This document shows positions 54,416 through 63,497 of a DNA stretch of 64,000 nucleotides, in pieces; position 1 is the first letter of the stretch, and every line of letters starts with the position of its first letter. A program made the position numbers and the translations under genes. The stretch lies in NCBI RefSeq assembly GCF_016342275.1, contig NZ_JAEIOT010000008.1, positions 62,001 through 126,000 of the forward strand, written 5' to 3'. The DNA is from Corynebacterium marambiense (GTDB lineage: Bacteria; Actinomycetota; Actinomycetes; Mycobacteriales; Mycobacteriaceae). Below the pieces are notes generated by a model that saw only the letters and a program-made list of their open reading frames with translations, did no database searches and was not told where the DNA came from.

Positions 54416-54925
54416 ATGCGGAAGAAAGTCACTTGGTGTGTGTCGAACAAGCTTGTCCAGCGGTACATGGGGCTGCCGGAGCATTTTTACCTGTTCGTCT
54501 TGTACGTGGTTACGCTTGCCGGTCTGATTCTCTGGACTCTTCCCAGGGGTGAAGCATACTCGGTTGAGAACATGCCGGATCCGGGGAATAGAGCGGACCT
54601 GCAAATGATCCGGTACTTCGGAATCCTCGTGTGCTGTGCGCTCCTGATCGCCATTGCCGCGGCTCTGACATACCCGGAGAGATTCAGGGAGGCGGTAGTC
54701 AAGTCCAAGGTGAACAAATCGTTGGCTGCGGGAATTGTCTTGTTATATAGCTTTCATGCGATCGCGAGGATCTATCTGTCGGAGCCTCATATCGCCGACG
54801 CTGTCAAGGGATTGGCTGTTGTCCTTGCCATCATCGTGTCCCATCCACTCGTCGAGCTCATGATTGAGCTGTTTTACCCGGAAAAAGATGACCCGAAGGT
54901 GGAGTCGCTTGTGAGGACCCCGTAG
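54416..54925 (+). CDS. Uncharacterised four-helix membrane protein
   Basis: 169 residues with four hydrophobic helices: FYLFVLYVVTLAGLILWTL, FGILVCCALLIAIAAAL, LAAGIVLLYSFHAIA and GLAVVLAIIVSHPLVELMI. No family recognised. Base composition is visibly less GC-rich than the neighbours and codons such as AAA, TTG and ATA are more frequent, hinting at horizontal origin. GGAGG 54401-54405 is 10 nt before ATG 54416; TTG 54410 is closer but less likely. A frame extension upstream to 54308 is not supported. Confidence 0.6.
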   Translation: MRKKVTWCVSNKLVQRYMGLPEHFYLFVLYVVTLAGLILWTLPRGEAYSVENMPDPGNRADLQMIRYFGILVCCALLIAIAAALTYPERFREAVVKSKVNKSLAAGIVLLYSFHAIARIYLSEPHIADAVKGLAVVLAIIVSHPLVELMIELFYPEKDDPKVESLVRTP

Positions 54926-54976
54926 GTGGTTCAGACTGAAGATATGGGTAGGAGCGACCGCCGATACACTCACCCC

Positions 54977-56290
54977 ATGAGTTTCCTCCGGCACCGCCTA
55001 GCCCGTACGTTCGGCCTGTTCTGGTTCCTGCCCGCCGTCATGGTGCTGTTCTCGGTGGCGCTGGCGCAGTCCCTGATCGTGCTGGAGCGTCACCTCGGTG
55101 TCCCTGGGTCCCTGGAATTCGTGTACGCGGGTGGTGAATCAGGTGCCCGGAGTCTGCTGTCGGCGATGACGGGAATGTCTATTGGCGTGGCGGGCACGCT
55201 GTTCTCCATCACCATCGCCGCACTGTCGTCGGTGATCTCCACGATGGGACCCAGGCTGCTGCACAGTTTCCTCGCGGACCGCGGGATCCAGGCCACCCTG
55301 GGTATCTTCCTCGCCACGTTCGCGTTCTCCCTGTTCAGCCTGCGGGCGGTGTCCGCGGGCACCGGGGACACCGTGTTCATCCCGCACTACAACGTCAGTG
55401 TGGCTATGGTCTACGTCGCGCTGTGCGTCGGATTCCTCGTGTACTACATCAACCACATGGCCCAGTCCATCAACATGACGCGGGTGGTCAATCTCCTCAC
55501 CGGGGATCTGTCCCGGGCGCTCGAGAGGGGGACGGACGTCGCCGAGGAACAGGGCGACGTCTCCCGTGCCGCGGACGGATTCTTTGACGACGCGACGGCG
55601 GTGGTCACCGACCGCTGCGGGTACGTCCAGCAGGTCGACTACCCTCGGCTCGCGGACATCGCCGAGGAGAATGACTGTGTGGTGCAGCTGCTCGTCCGGC
55701 CGGGAGACTATCTTCTCACCGGATCAGAGATAGCCCGGGTGGTGCACGGGGAAGGGGTCCCGGACGGGATCACGGACTGCCTGCTGCTCGGTGCGAACCG
55801 GGATGATTCGCAGGACCTCGAGTTCGCGGTGAACCAACTCCTTGAGGTCGGGGTCCGGGCGCTCAGTCCCGGCACGAACGACCCGTTCACGGCAATGGGC
55901 GTCATTGACCGGTTCGCGGAGTCGCTCGCCCGCCTGGAGAACCGCGAACTGCCCCGGGGCGTCATCACCCGGGACGACATGCTGCGTGTCGAGTTCGCGG
56001 TCACCACGTTCAAGGGCCTCATCGACACGATGTTCCACCAACTCCGGCAGAACGCGTCCGGCTGTACCGCGGTCTACATCCGGTTGCTCGACCGATTGGG
56101 GGATGTTGCGGGGATCGTCACCGACCGGAAACGTTTGGACCATCTGAGACGGCACGCTGATCTGGTGTGGGCCGACGCCCAGCGGACCGTGGCGAACTCT
56201 GGGGACCTCGACGACATCCGGCTGCGCTACCGGCGTGCGCAGAAAGCCTGCGCCCACCGCGCCCGCGGTGTGGAGAGCCTCGGGGACTAG
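54977..56290 (+). CDS. DUF2254 family membrane protein
   Basis: 437 residues. N-terminal helices (LFWFLPAVMVLFSVALAQ, MTGMSIGVAGTLFSITIAAL, TLGIFLATFAFSLFSLRAV, VAMVYVALCVGFLVYYI) are followed by a cytoplasmic domain with PGTNDPFTAMGVIDRF, a hallmark of DUF2254. Role unknown. ATG 54977 (MSFLRHRLARTFG) is preferred to an upstream GTG at 54926. The stop TAG is shared with that of the opposite-strand gene in a CTAG tetranucleotide. Confidence 0.85.
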   Translation: MSFLRHRLARTFGLFWFLPAVMVLFSVALAQSLIVLERHLGVPGSLEFVYAGGESGARSLLSAMTGMSIGVAGTLFSITIAALSSVISTMGPRLLHSFLADRGIQATLGIFLATFAFSLFSLRAVSAGTGDTVFIPHYNVSVAMVYVALCVGFLVYYINHMAQSINMTRVVNLLTGDLSRALERGTDVAEEQGDVSRAADGFFDDATAVVTDRCGYVQQVDYPRLADIAEENDCVVQLLVRPGDYLLTGSEIARVVHGEGVPDGITDCLLLGANRDDSQDLEFAVNQLLEVGVRALSPGTNDPFTAMGVIDRFAESLARLENRELPRGVITRDDMLRVEFAVTTFKGLIDTMFHQLRQNASGCTAVYIRLLDRLGDVAGIVTDRKRLDHLRRHADLVWADAQRTVANSGDLDDIRLRYRRAQKACAHRARGVESLGD

Positions 56291-56574
56291 TCGGCGTTCC
56301 CGACGTCGCTGTCCTTCCCGGCAGCCGCGGCATCCCGGAGATCCCGCAGCTGCTCCCGCCGGTAGATCACATACCAGGTCAGAAAACCGAGACCCGGTAG
56401 CAGGGTGACCAGAGAGAAGACCAGGATCAGTCGGAACGGGTCAGAGTTGCGCCGCAGCTCCAGACGGACTGCCGTCACCGGCATCGCGATGAACACCAGC
56501 ATCAGGACGAGACCGGAGAACCCGAGGCCCCCGGCATCCCGCAGCAAGCTCATCGCGTAGGTTGTCTGCGTCAT
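56287..56574 (-). CDS. Small two-helix membrane protein
   Basis: 95 residues: helix 1 around GLGFSGLVLMLVFIAMPVTA, a basic loop RLELRRNSDPF, helix 2 LILVFSLVTLLPGLGFLTW, and a charged C-terminus. Resembles small phospholipase_D-nuclease N-terminal-like or subunit-type membrane proteins, but no function is assigned. ATG 56574 gives MTQTTYAM; longer frames upstream carry no helix. Convergent with the DUF2254 gene, overlapping by 4 bp. Confidence 0.65.
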   Translation of the reverse strand: MTQTTYAMSLLRDAGGLGFSGLVLMLVFIAMPVTAVRLELRRNSDPFRLILVFSLVTLLPGLGFLTWYVIYRREQLRDLRDAAAAGKDSDVGNAD

Positions 56575-56718
56575 CGTGCCGTCCCCGTATCGGTGTGGTC
56601 CTGCTTTCCGGTCGGGGCCGACTATAACCCACCACCGCCCTGCTGGATGCGGAGCGGTGGGAAAAGAGAACGCGTTGTTCATTCCGGTCTCACCCAGGAT
56701 TCATGCGGGTGTGCGACG

Positions 56719-57429
56719 ATGACCGACATGAACCGGCCGCTGCTTTCCCTGTCGCTTTCTTCCCTCCGGTCGGAGAACCTTGAGTATGCCCGGGCACTGA
56801 TGTCCGAGCTCACCCCGCACGGTGTGCGACCGGCGTTGCGGGTTGCCCCGCACTGTTCCCGCGACTGGGCGCTGCGCAGACATCCGGACGTGCTCGAGTT
56901 CATCCATGGCTGCCGTGAAGCGGGGGCGGAGATCGTGCTCGCCGGATTCGATGAGTCCGTCCGGGGACGCCGGTCGGAGTTCGCTGAGCTCCCTGCCCAC
57001 GAGGCCCGGCTCCGGCTGACCGCCGCGTGTCGCCAGATGGCCGCGATGGATCTGACGACCGATGTCTTCTCTCCCCCCAAGTGGATCCTGTCCGATGGAA
57101 CCCGGAGTGTCCTCCCGGAACTCGGCTTCACCGTTCTCTCCGATCTCAATGGGGTACAGGATCTGCGGACCGGAGCCGTCGCAGCGGTGCCCGTTCTCGC
57201 GTTCGGCGAGGGGTTTGGTGCCGCGCGGTGGTGGCGCAGAAGCGTCCGGAAGGTCGGCGCACGTCAGATAAACACCGGGCACAGCATCCGGTTGTCCACC
57301 GCTGCCTGCAGAGTGGCGGAGGACGCTGTCCGGGACAGTCTGCTCAGCGTCGTGTACGCCGCGCTCGACGCCGGCTACACTCCCGCGAACCGGATCTCGG
57401 ATGTTCTGGCGGACGGGTCGATGATCTGA
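56719..57429 (+). CDS. DUF2334 (polysaccharide deacetylase-like) protein
   Basis: 236 residues. The pattern of DUF2334 is seen: N-terminal strand PLLSLSLSSLRSENLEYA, PALRVAPHCSR, AGAEIVLAGFDES, FSPPKWILSDGT and ELGFTVLSDLNGV. The family adopts a deacetylase-like barrel, but the usual metal-binding Asp/His pairs are not obvious here (the region after VLAGFDES lacks the H of HGY..H), so activity is doubtful. ATG 56719; context gives no clue. Confidence 0.65.
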   Translation: MTDMNRPLLSLSLSSLRSENLEYARALMSELTPHGVRPALRVAPHCSRDWALRRHPDVLEFIHGCREAGAEIVLAGFDESVRGRRSEFAELPAHEARLRLTAACRQMAAMDLTTDVFSPPKWILSDGTRSVLPELGFTVLSDLNGVQDLRTGAVAAVPVLAFGEGFGAARWWRRSVRKVGARQINTGHSIRLSTAACRVAEDAVRDSLLSVVYAALDAGYTPANRISDVLADGSMI

Positions 57430-57576
57430 GCCCCGGAACAGCATGTCTGGCGCACGTCGGTCCGGTCAGCGTAGCGTTGATCCCGGATCGATACCTTTCG
57501 GGAGACCGGAGTATTTCCGGGACAAGGGGTGCCGTTTCCTGGATACGATGACGCGACGAACACGAGGAGCACTCAC

Positions 57577-58377
57577 ATGCACGGGGGCGGACGACGTTCC
57601 AGATTGCACGCGGAGAACAGCACCACCGAAGAACAGATCATCACCGAAGAACAGATCATTGAGCAGAACACCGCCTCCGTCAGGGCGGACGGGATGATTG
57701 TACGCACCGTCTGGCGCACGGACCGGGGGCCCCGACCGGGTAGCCGGGGCTGGATCCACTTTTTCGCGGCGATCCTCGCCGTGTTCTCGGGTTCCGTCCT
57801 CGCCACCTACTCCTGGATCCGACTGCCATGGTGGCAGGCGCTCGGCGTGATGGTCTACGCCGTCGGCGTCGTCATCCTCTTCGGCGTCTCTGCCGCCTAT
57901 CATCTGGTCCCCTGGAAACGGGCTTCTACCGTCCTCTGGTGGCGCCGCGCCGACCACTCCACGATTGCGGTGTTCATCGCCGCGACGTACACCCCGTTCT
58001 GCCTGATCGCTCTTCCTCCGGAGACGGCCAGGTGGGTGCTCGCTGTCGCCTGGGGCGGCGCGGGTGTCTCCGTCGTGATGAACCTCGCCTGGATCCACCA
58101 TCCGCGGTGGCTTGGAGTCCTGGTCTATCTCGCCCTCGGGTGGCTGATCGTTCCGGTCATCCCGCAGCTGTGGGTCGACGCGGGTGCCGCGGTGGTGTGG
58201 CTGCTGTTCGCCGGCGGACTCGTCTACACCATCGGTGCGCTGATCTACGCCTTCCAGTGGCCGGGGCGTGAGGCGCGGTGGATGGGGTACCACGAGTGGT
58301 TCCACCTAGCTACCGTCATCGCCGCGACCACGCACCTCGTCGCCGTATGGATCGTCGTCACCCAGGCCGCACCCTAG
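57577..58377 (+). CDS. trhA: Hemolysin III / TrhA family membrane protein
   Basis: 266-residue seven-helix membrane protein of the CREST/PAQR-like superfamily. Metal-site residues appear in SAAYHLVPW, RRADHSTIAVFIAATYTPF and MGYHEWFHLATV, which match the conserved S-H, D-H and H-H triads. In Bacillus TrhA affects membrane fatty acid homeostasis. N-terminal 50 residues are soluble and contain EEQII twice from an 18-bp duplication. GAGGAG precedes ATG 57577 by 7 nt. Confidence 0.88.
   Translation: MHGGGRRSRLHAENSTTEEQIITEEQIIEQNTASVRADGMIVRTVWRTDRGPRPGSRGWIHFFAAILAVFSGSVLATYSWIRLPWWQALGVMVYAVGVVILFGVSAAYHLVPWKRASTVLWWRRADHSTIAVFIAATYTPFCLIALPPETARWVLAVAWGGAGVSVVMNLAWIHHPRWLGVLVYLALGWLIVPVIPQLWVDAGAAVVWLLFAGGLVYTIGALIYAFQWPGREARWMGYHEWFHLATVIAATTHLVAVWIVVTQAAP
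57625..57660. repeat. 18-bp tandem repeat in trhA
   Basis: ACCGAAGAACAGATCATC (57625-57642) is followed by a copy differing only in the last base (57643-57660), giving TEEQII twice in the soluble N-terminus. Confidence 0.75.
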
Positions 58378-58396
58378 GGCCGGGAACACCGTGGCC

Positions 58397-59362
58397 TCAG
58401 CGCTTGATGAGCGGTAGCGGGCGATACCTCGCCCGCAACTCCCGGAGCGTCGCCGCGTGTTCGGAGAGCTGGATGTCCTCTATCGTGCGCGGCGTGAACT
58501 GCCGTGCAGGCAGGGGACTGCCGTCGATGTCGACTCCGATGTAGGTTACCGTGGCGTGGATCGCCGTTTCGAGCTTGTCCCGGCCTCCGCGCGGTGAACC
58601 GGCACGCAGATGCACCGACGTCTGCATGGAACGTGCGTCGGTACGCATCAATCGGGTGTCCACCTCGATGAGATCACCAATGTTGATCGGGCGGTAGAAC
58701 CGGATACCCCCGGCGTAAACGGCGACGGTGTACTCACCCGACCACTCCATCGTGCAGGCGGTCGCCGACTCGTTGATCCACTCCATCGCGGTGCCGCCGT
58801 GCACCTTGCCGCCCCAGTTCACGTCCGTCGGCTTCGCCAGGAAGCGGGTGATCATTCGCGGGGCCTCACTCGGACCGTCGTAGGTCTGCTTGGTCATCTC
58901 CTCCTCGATGGCCTTACGCAGCTCGATGCGGGACAACGCCGCGGCATGCACCTGCTTCTCGTGCTCCGTGCCGGGCACGAACTCCGGGACCTTCTGCGAC
59001 CGTCCGGTCGACGCATCCCGCGCGACGAAGATGACCAGGCAGTCACAGGCCCGGGTGTAGACACCCTCGCGGGGATCCGCGGAGAACACCTCGTTGATGA
59101 TGTGCATCGAACTCCGGCCCGTCATCGCGATCCGGGAGCGAACCTCGACCATGTGGCCGGAGGGGATCGGACGGGCGAAGTGGATGTGCCCGACATACGC
59201 GGTCACGCAGTAGGCACCGGACCATGCGGTCGCACATGCGTAGGCGGCCTTGTCGATCCACTCCAGGACCCGGCCGCCGTCCACACCGTGCGCACCGGCG
59301 GTGAGGATATCCGTGGGGCTGGCCATGAAACGGAGCGTGACAGCGGGGGAGGGGTTCGGCAT
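58397..59362 (-). CDS. Double-hotdog acyl-CoA thioesterase
   Basis: 321 residues with two BFIT/ACOT-type hotdog domains. Repeat 1 has GAHGVDGGRVLEWIDKAAYA, repeat 2 GGKVHGGTAMEWINESATAC; both keep the G-H-GG--LEWID core with Asp or Asn at the catalytic position. Should cleave acyl-CoA to acid and CoA, chain length unknown. Convergent with trhA and separated by 19 bp. Confidence 0.88.
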   Translation of the reverse strand: MPNPSPAVTLRFMASPTDILTAGAHGVDGGRVLEWIDKAAYACATAWSGAYCVTAYVGHIHFARPIPSGHMVEVRSRIAMTGRSSMHIINEVFSADPREGVYTRACDCLVIFVARDASTGRSQKVPEFVPGTEHEKQVHAAALSRIELRKAIEEEMTKQTYDGPSEAPRMITRFLAKPTDVNWGGKVHGGTAMEWINESATACTMEWSGEYTVAVYAGGIRFYRPINIGDLIEVDTRLMRTDARSMQTSVHLRAGSPRGGRDKLETAIHATVTYIGVDIDGSPLPARQFTPRTIEDIQLSEHAATLRELRARYRPLPLIKR

Positions 59363-59617
59363 GGGGTGTGTTCGTCCTCGGATCGGGTGACTGGTGAGCT
59401 ATCTGAACTCTAGCCAACCAACGCTGTTCGGTGGGAATGTCGTTCCGTTGGCCGGCCCGACCGGGACATTCATCCTGCCCACCGCCCGGCGGTTGCCGGG
59501 AACCGGTGGTGGATACCCCACGGGATGCGGAATTTTCGCGACAGGGAAAGACCCGAAGCGGGCGGGAACGGGCACTCCACGGGACGCAGAACCTCCCGCG
59601 GGCTAGAGTCGGGGACC

Positions 59618-60025
59618 ATGACCAAGGCTCCCGACCCAGCAGCAGTCCACGCGGCCGTCGCCGCCTGCGCCGATTGGATCCGCAGTGACGATCCCGAGTA
59701 CGGAGTCGCCCGCCCGCCCCGGACAGCCCTCGCGGACGCCGTCCGGCTCACCGCCCGGGCCTTGGCCGCAGACGCGCCGGGCAAGAGCGTCGAGGTCCGG
59801 GTCCCGCCGTTCGTCGCGGTACAGTGCGTCGAGGGACTCCGGCACACACGCGGCACCCCGCCGAACGTGGTCGAGTGCGATCCGCACAGCTGGCTCCGGC
59901 TCGCCTGCGGCCTGGTCGCCCTCGATGATCTGCGTGGCACTCCCGGTATCGAGGTCTCGGGAACCAGGGCCGACGAGATCGCCCGGTGGCTCCCGGTGCT
60001 TCACCTGTCCCGGCCGGGGGAATGA
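59618..60025 (+). CDS. SCP-like (sterol carrier family) protein
   Basis: 135 residues of the bacterial sterol carrier-like group frequently next to purF in corynebacteria. Motifs include EVRVPPFVAVQCVEG and PPNVVECDPHSWLRLACG, the latter typical of the family. No catalytic role is established. ATG 59618 chosen; an upstream extension has no similarity. It precedes purF by 63 nt and may share its transcript. Confidence 0.75.
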   Translation: MTKAPDPAAVHAAVAACADWIRSDDPEYGVARPPRTALADAVRLTARALAADAPGKSVEVRVPPFVAVQCVEGLRHTRGTPPNVVECDPHSWLRLACGLVALDDLRGTPGIEVSGTRADEIARWLPVLHLSRPGE

Positions 60026-60088
60026 GCAGCGGTCCCGACGCCCCCGGTTATTGGGGGTTGTACCTCGCGACGGCTACCATGATGCGAT

Positions 60089-61630
60089 GTGGCAGTCAGT
60101 GAAAAGCCGGAGATGACAGATGAGCGGCCCAGTGGAAACCGCAGGGTCGATCTCGATGACCACGGGGAGAATCCACCCCGCGAGGAATGCGGTGTATTCG
60201 GCGTGTGGGCGCCCGGCGAGGACGTCGCGAAACTCACCTACTACGGTCTCTACGCGCTCCAGCACCGCGGCCAGGAGGCCGCGGGTATCGCCGTCGGTGA
60301 CGGCGACCAGATCGTCGTGTTCAAGGACCTCGGACTCGTGTCCCAGGTTTTCGACGAGCAGTCCCTCGCGGCACTCAAGGGTGATCTGGCGATCGGGCAC
60401 ACCCGCTACTCCACGGCGGGCGGCGCCTGCTGGGAGAATGCCCAACCGATGTTCCGCATGGCCCCGGATGACACGGACGTGGCCCTCGGTCACAACGGGA
60501 ACATCGTCAACTATCTCCAGCTCCTCGATGAGGCCGCGGCGAAGAAGCTCGTCAACCCTGAGACCGCGCCGAGTGACTCCGATGTGATGACCGCGCTGCT
60601 CGCGTACCGCATCGGCTCGGGACGCACCATGCTCGACTCCGCGCGGGAACTCCTCCCTCGTATTGAGGGTGCCTTCTGCCTCGTCTTCACCGACGGCAAC
60701 ACCCTCTACGCGGCCCGCGACCGCAACGGGGTACGGCCGCTCTCCCTGGGACGCCTCGACAACGGCTGGGTCGTCGCCAGCGAGACCGCGGCACTTGACA
60801 TCGTCGGTGCTTCCTTCGTCCGTGACATCGAACCCGGTGAGATGATCACCATCGATGCTTCTGGTGTCCGCAGTGAACACTTTGCCCCGGTGAATCACAA
60901 GGGCTGCGTGTTCGAGTACGTCTACCTCGCCCGCCCCGACTCCACGATCCGGGGCCGCAACGTCAACGCCACCCGGGTCGAGATCGGTCGACTGCTGGCC
61001 GCCGATCATCCCGCCGACGGTGCGGACATCGTCATGCCCGTTCCCGAATCCGGTACGCCGGCTGCGGTCGGGTACGCAGAAGCATCCGGCATCCCGTTTG
61101 CCCAAGGATTGATGAAGAACGCCTACGTCGGGCGAACCTTCATCCAGCCCTCCCAGACGATCCGGCAGCTCGGCATCCGGCTCAAGCTCAACCCCCTGCG
61201 CGAGGTGATCGCGGGACGTTCGCTCGTCGTCGTCGACGACTCCATCGTGCGCGGCAATACCCAGCGTGCGCTGATCCGGATGCTGCGAGAGGCCGGTGCC
61301 CGTGAGGTCCACGTTCGGATCGCGTCCCCACCCGTCAAGTGGCCCTGTTTCTACGGCATCGATTTCGCCAGTCCGGGTGAGCTCCTCGCAAACTGTGTCG
61401 AGGGCGACAACGAGAAACAGATGATCGACGCGGTGCGCACCGCGATCGGGGCGGATTCCCTCGGGTATGTCTCCGTCGAACGCATGGTGGAGGCCTCCAG
61501 ACAGGACTACACCCAGCTCTGCTGTGCCTGCTTTGACGGCCACTATCCGCTCGGCATGCCCGAAGGGAACCCCAACGCGGAGCTGGTCCGCCGACTGCAG
61601 AACCCCGCGGGGGAACCGGCGTTGAACTGA
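60089..61630 (+). CDS. purF: Amidophosphoribosyltransferase
   Basis: First committed step of purine synthesis: PRPP plus glutamine to phosphoribosylamine. Catalytic C34 (EECGVFGVW) would become the N-terminal residue after removal of a 33-residue propeptide, as in other members with Fe-S clusters; the cluster cysteines are seen as C-KWPCFYGID and QLCCACFDGHYP. PRPP loop VVVDDSIVRGNT. 513 residues. GTG 60089, with ATG 60113 as a possible shorter start. Confidence 0.95.
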   Translation: MAVSEKPEMTDERPSGNRRVDLDDHGENPPREECGVFGVWAPGEDVAKLTYYGLYALQHRGQEAAGIAVGDGDQIVVFKDLGLVSQVFDEQSLAALKGDLAIGHTRYSTAGGACWENAQPMFRMAPDDTDVALGHNGNIVNYLQLLDEAAAKKLVNPETAPSDSDVMTALLAYRIGSGRTMLDSARELLPRIEGAFCLVFTDGNTLYAARDRNGVRPLSLGRLDNGWVVASETAALDIVGASFVRDIEPGEMITIDASGVRSEHFAPVNHKGCVFEYVYLARPDSTIRGRNVNATRVEIGRLLAADHPADGADIVMPVPESGTPAAVGYAEASGIPFAQGLMKNAYVGRTFIQPSQTIRQLGIRLKLNPLREVIAGRSLVVVDDSIVRGNTQRALIRMLREAGAREVHVRIASPPVKWPCFYGIDFASPGELLANCVEGDNEKQMIDAVRTAIGADSLGYVSVERMVEASRQDYTQLCCACFDGHYPLGMPEGNPNAELVRRLQNPAGEPALN

Positions 61631-61773
61631 TCCGTGCCCCCACCCGGGGCCGGGTCCTCTACGATCGGCTCCGGAACGGTGATGCGCGTCCAGCCGGACG
61701 ACGGCTTCGGGCACCGCCCGCTTCCACACACTTCCACCGAGTACGTACCTATCCCAGGAGAAGACGACGCACC

Positions 61774-62838
61774 ATGAGCCCACACGACGAGCAAGGCGCC
61801 TCCTATGCCGCAGCCGGTGTCGACATCGCCGCCGGAGACCGGGCGGTGGAGCTCATCGCCCCGCTGGCCCGTCGAGCCACCCGGCCCGAAGTCCGCGGAG
61901 GAATCGGCGGTTTCGCCGGGCTGTTCGCCCTCGGTAAGTATGAGAACCCCCTCCTCGCCGCCGGATCGGACGGCGTGGGCACCAAGCTCGCTGTAGCTCA
62001 GGCGATGGACGTCCACGACACCATCGGCATCGACCTCGTCGCCATGTGCGTCGACGATCTGGTTGTCTGTGGAGCTGAACCGCTGTTCCTCCAGGATTAC
62101 ATCGCGATCGGCAAGGTCGTCCCGGAACACGTCGCCGAGATCGTCTCCGGCATCGCCGAGGGCTGTGTCCAAGCCGGATGTGCCCTACTCGGGGGTGAGA
62201 CCGCGGAGCATCCCGGCGTGATGGAACCCGGACACTACGATGTCTCCGCGACCGCCGTCGGTGTCGTCGAGGCCGACCGGGTCCTCGGCCCGGAGCGAGT
62301 ACGCACCGGTGACGTCGTCATCGCAATGGCCTCCTCCGGCCTGCACTCCAACGGATACTCCCTGGCGCGCCACGTCCTGCTAGAGAAGGCCGCACTCCCG
62401 CTTGACGGACACATCGAAGAACTGGGCCGCACCCTGGGCGAGGAACTACTGGAACCCACCCGTATCTATGCACGGGACTGCCTGGCCCTCGCCGCGGAAT
62501 GCGACGTGCACACCTTCTGCCACGTCACCGGTGGCGGACTGGCGGGCAACCTCGCCCGTGTCATCCCCGAAGGGCTGACCGCCGAGTTGTCCCGCGGAAC
62601 GTGGGCTCCGCCGCAGATCTTCCGCACCATCGCGGATCTCGGCAAGGTATCGCAGGACGAGATGGAGAAGACCTTCAACATGGGCGTCGGAATGGTTGCG
62701 GTCGTGGCCCCGCAGGACCGCGACCGCGCGCTGGCGGTGCTCACTGCCCGGCACATCGACTGCTGGGAGCTCGGCACCGTCCGCTCCCGCGGCGAGGGGG
62801 AGACCGACGCGGTGATTCTCAGGGGCAGTCACCAGTAG
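61774..62838 (+). CDS. purM: AIR synthetase
   Basis: Phosphoribosylformylglycinamidine cyclo-ligase. SYAAAGVDIAAGDRAVELI, GSDGVGTKLAVAQ, CVDDLVVCGAEPLFLQDYIA and GETAEHPGVM are diagnostic. 354 residues, ATG 61774. Follows purF after 143 bp; the pair is probably an operon, ended by the 62.86-kb hairpin. Confidence 0.96.
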   Translation: MSPHDEQGASYAAAGVDIAAGDRAVELIAPLARRATRPEVRGGIGGFAGLFALGKYENPLLAAGSDGVGTKLAVAQAMDVHDTIGIDLVAMCVDDLVVCGAEPLFLQDYIAIGKVVPEHVAEIVSGIAEGCVQAGCALLGGETAEHPGVMEPGHYDVSATAVGVVEADRVLGPERVRTGDVVIAMASSGLHSNGYSLARHVLLEKAALPLDGHIEELGRTLGEELLEPTRIYARDCLALAAECDVHTFCHVTGGGLAGNLARVIPEGLTAELSRGTWAPPQIFRTIADLGKVSQDEMEKTFNMGVGMVAVVAPQDRDRALAVLTARHIDCWELGTVRSRGEGETDAVILRGSHQ

Positions 62839-62855
62839 ACCCGCGCGCGAAAGAA

Positions 62856-62906
62856 AACGGGCGCCCCGTGTCTTCATTCCCTGTTGAGAGAACCGGGGCG
62901 CCCGTT
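62856..62906 (+). terminator. Terminator of purFM
   Basis: AACGGGCGCCCCG (62856-62868) and CGGGGCGCCCGTT (62894-62906), perfect 13-bp stem with a 25-nt loop, 17 nt after purM; ends in TT. Confidence 0.75.
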
Positions 62907-62976
62907 CTCGCCCACGCGGGGAGTCCCCGCTCGTTCAGAGAGCGGGGTGTCCACAGCCGAGGCATGAATTGATCGA

Positions 62977-63017
62977 TTCCGCCCTCCGCGGCACCTACCG
63001 GTGTCGGGAGGGCGGAA
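62977..63017. terminator. Hairpin between purM and the DUF3073 gene
   Basis: TTCCGCCCTCC (62977-62987) and GGAGGGCGGAA (63007-63017), 11-bp stem with an inner CGGCACC/GGTGTCG pairing. In the minus direction it lies 40 nt past the DUF3073 stop. Confidence 0.65.
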
Positions 63018-63025
63018 AAGAAGAG

Positions 63026-63045
63026 GGGACCACCGGGGTGGTCCC
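63026..63045 (-). terminator. Terminator hairpin of the DUF3073 gene
   Basis: GGGACCACC-gg-GGTGGTCCC, the nearest hairpin (11 nt) after the minus-strand stop. Confidence 0.55.
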
Positions 63046-63056
63046 GCGTCACCCGA

Positions 63057-63278
63057 TCAGCGCCATCGGGAGGCGCTGTCATCGTCAGCGCCGTCGTCCT
63101 CGGACCAGTCGGCCCACTGGTCGTACGGATCTTCGGGTCGGTCCTCCTCGGAGTGGTGGCTCCCCTCATCCCGACCGGACAGTTCGCGCTGGAGCGAATC
63201 CAGGTCCATGTCCGGGATGTTGTACTTCAGTTGACGAGCAACCTTGGCTTGTTTTGCCTTGGCACGGCCGCGACCCAT
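63057..63278 (-). CDS. DUF3073 family protein
   Basis: 73 residues: strongly basic N-terminus (MGRGRAKAKQAKVARQLKY) then an acidic C-terminus (YDQWADWSEDDG). This bipolar design and the start MGRGRAKAKQ are characteristic of DUF3073, conserved in actinobacteria. Function unknown; the basic part could bind nucleic acid. Complete, ATG 63278. Confidence 0.9.
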   Translation of the reverse strand: MGRGRAKAKQAKVARQLKYNIPDMDLDSLQRELSGRDEGSHHSEEDRPEDPYDQWADWSEDDGADDDSASRWR

Positions 63279-63497
63279 GGTCTGACCCCCTTGGAGTGAT
63301 CGGGGCGCACGCGAATGCGTCGCCCCAGGGCGTGTTTCTAGTTCAGTGTATTCCTGTTAGACACAATAGCTGGAACCGGGGGATTTTTCCGCTTTTGGCC
63401 CGTGACCTCGGGTTCTCGGTAGCCCCGTTCAGGATGGTGGTGGCGGAGACGTCGCATCACCGCCACCGGTTGGCATCGTTGTCCCGGGGCCGGGGAC

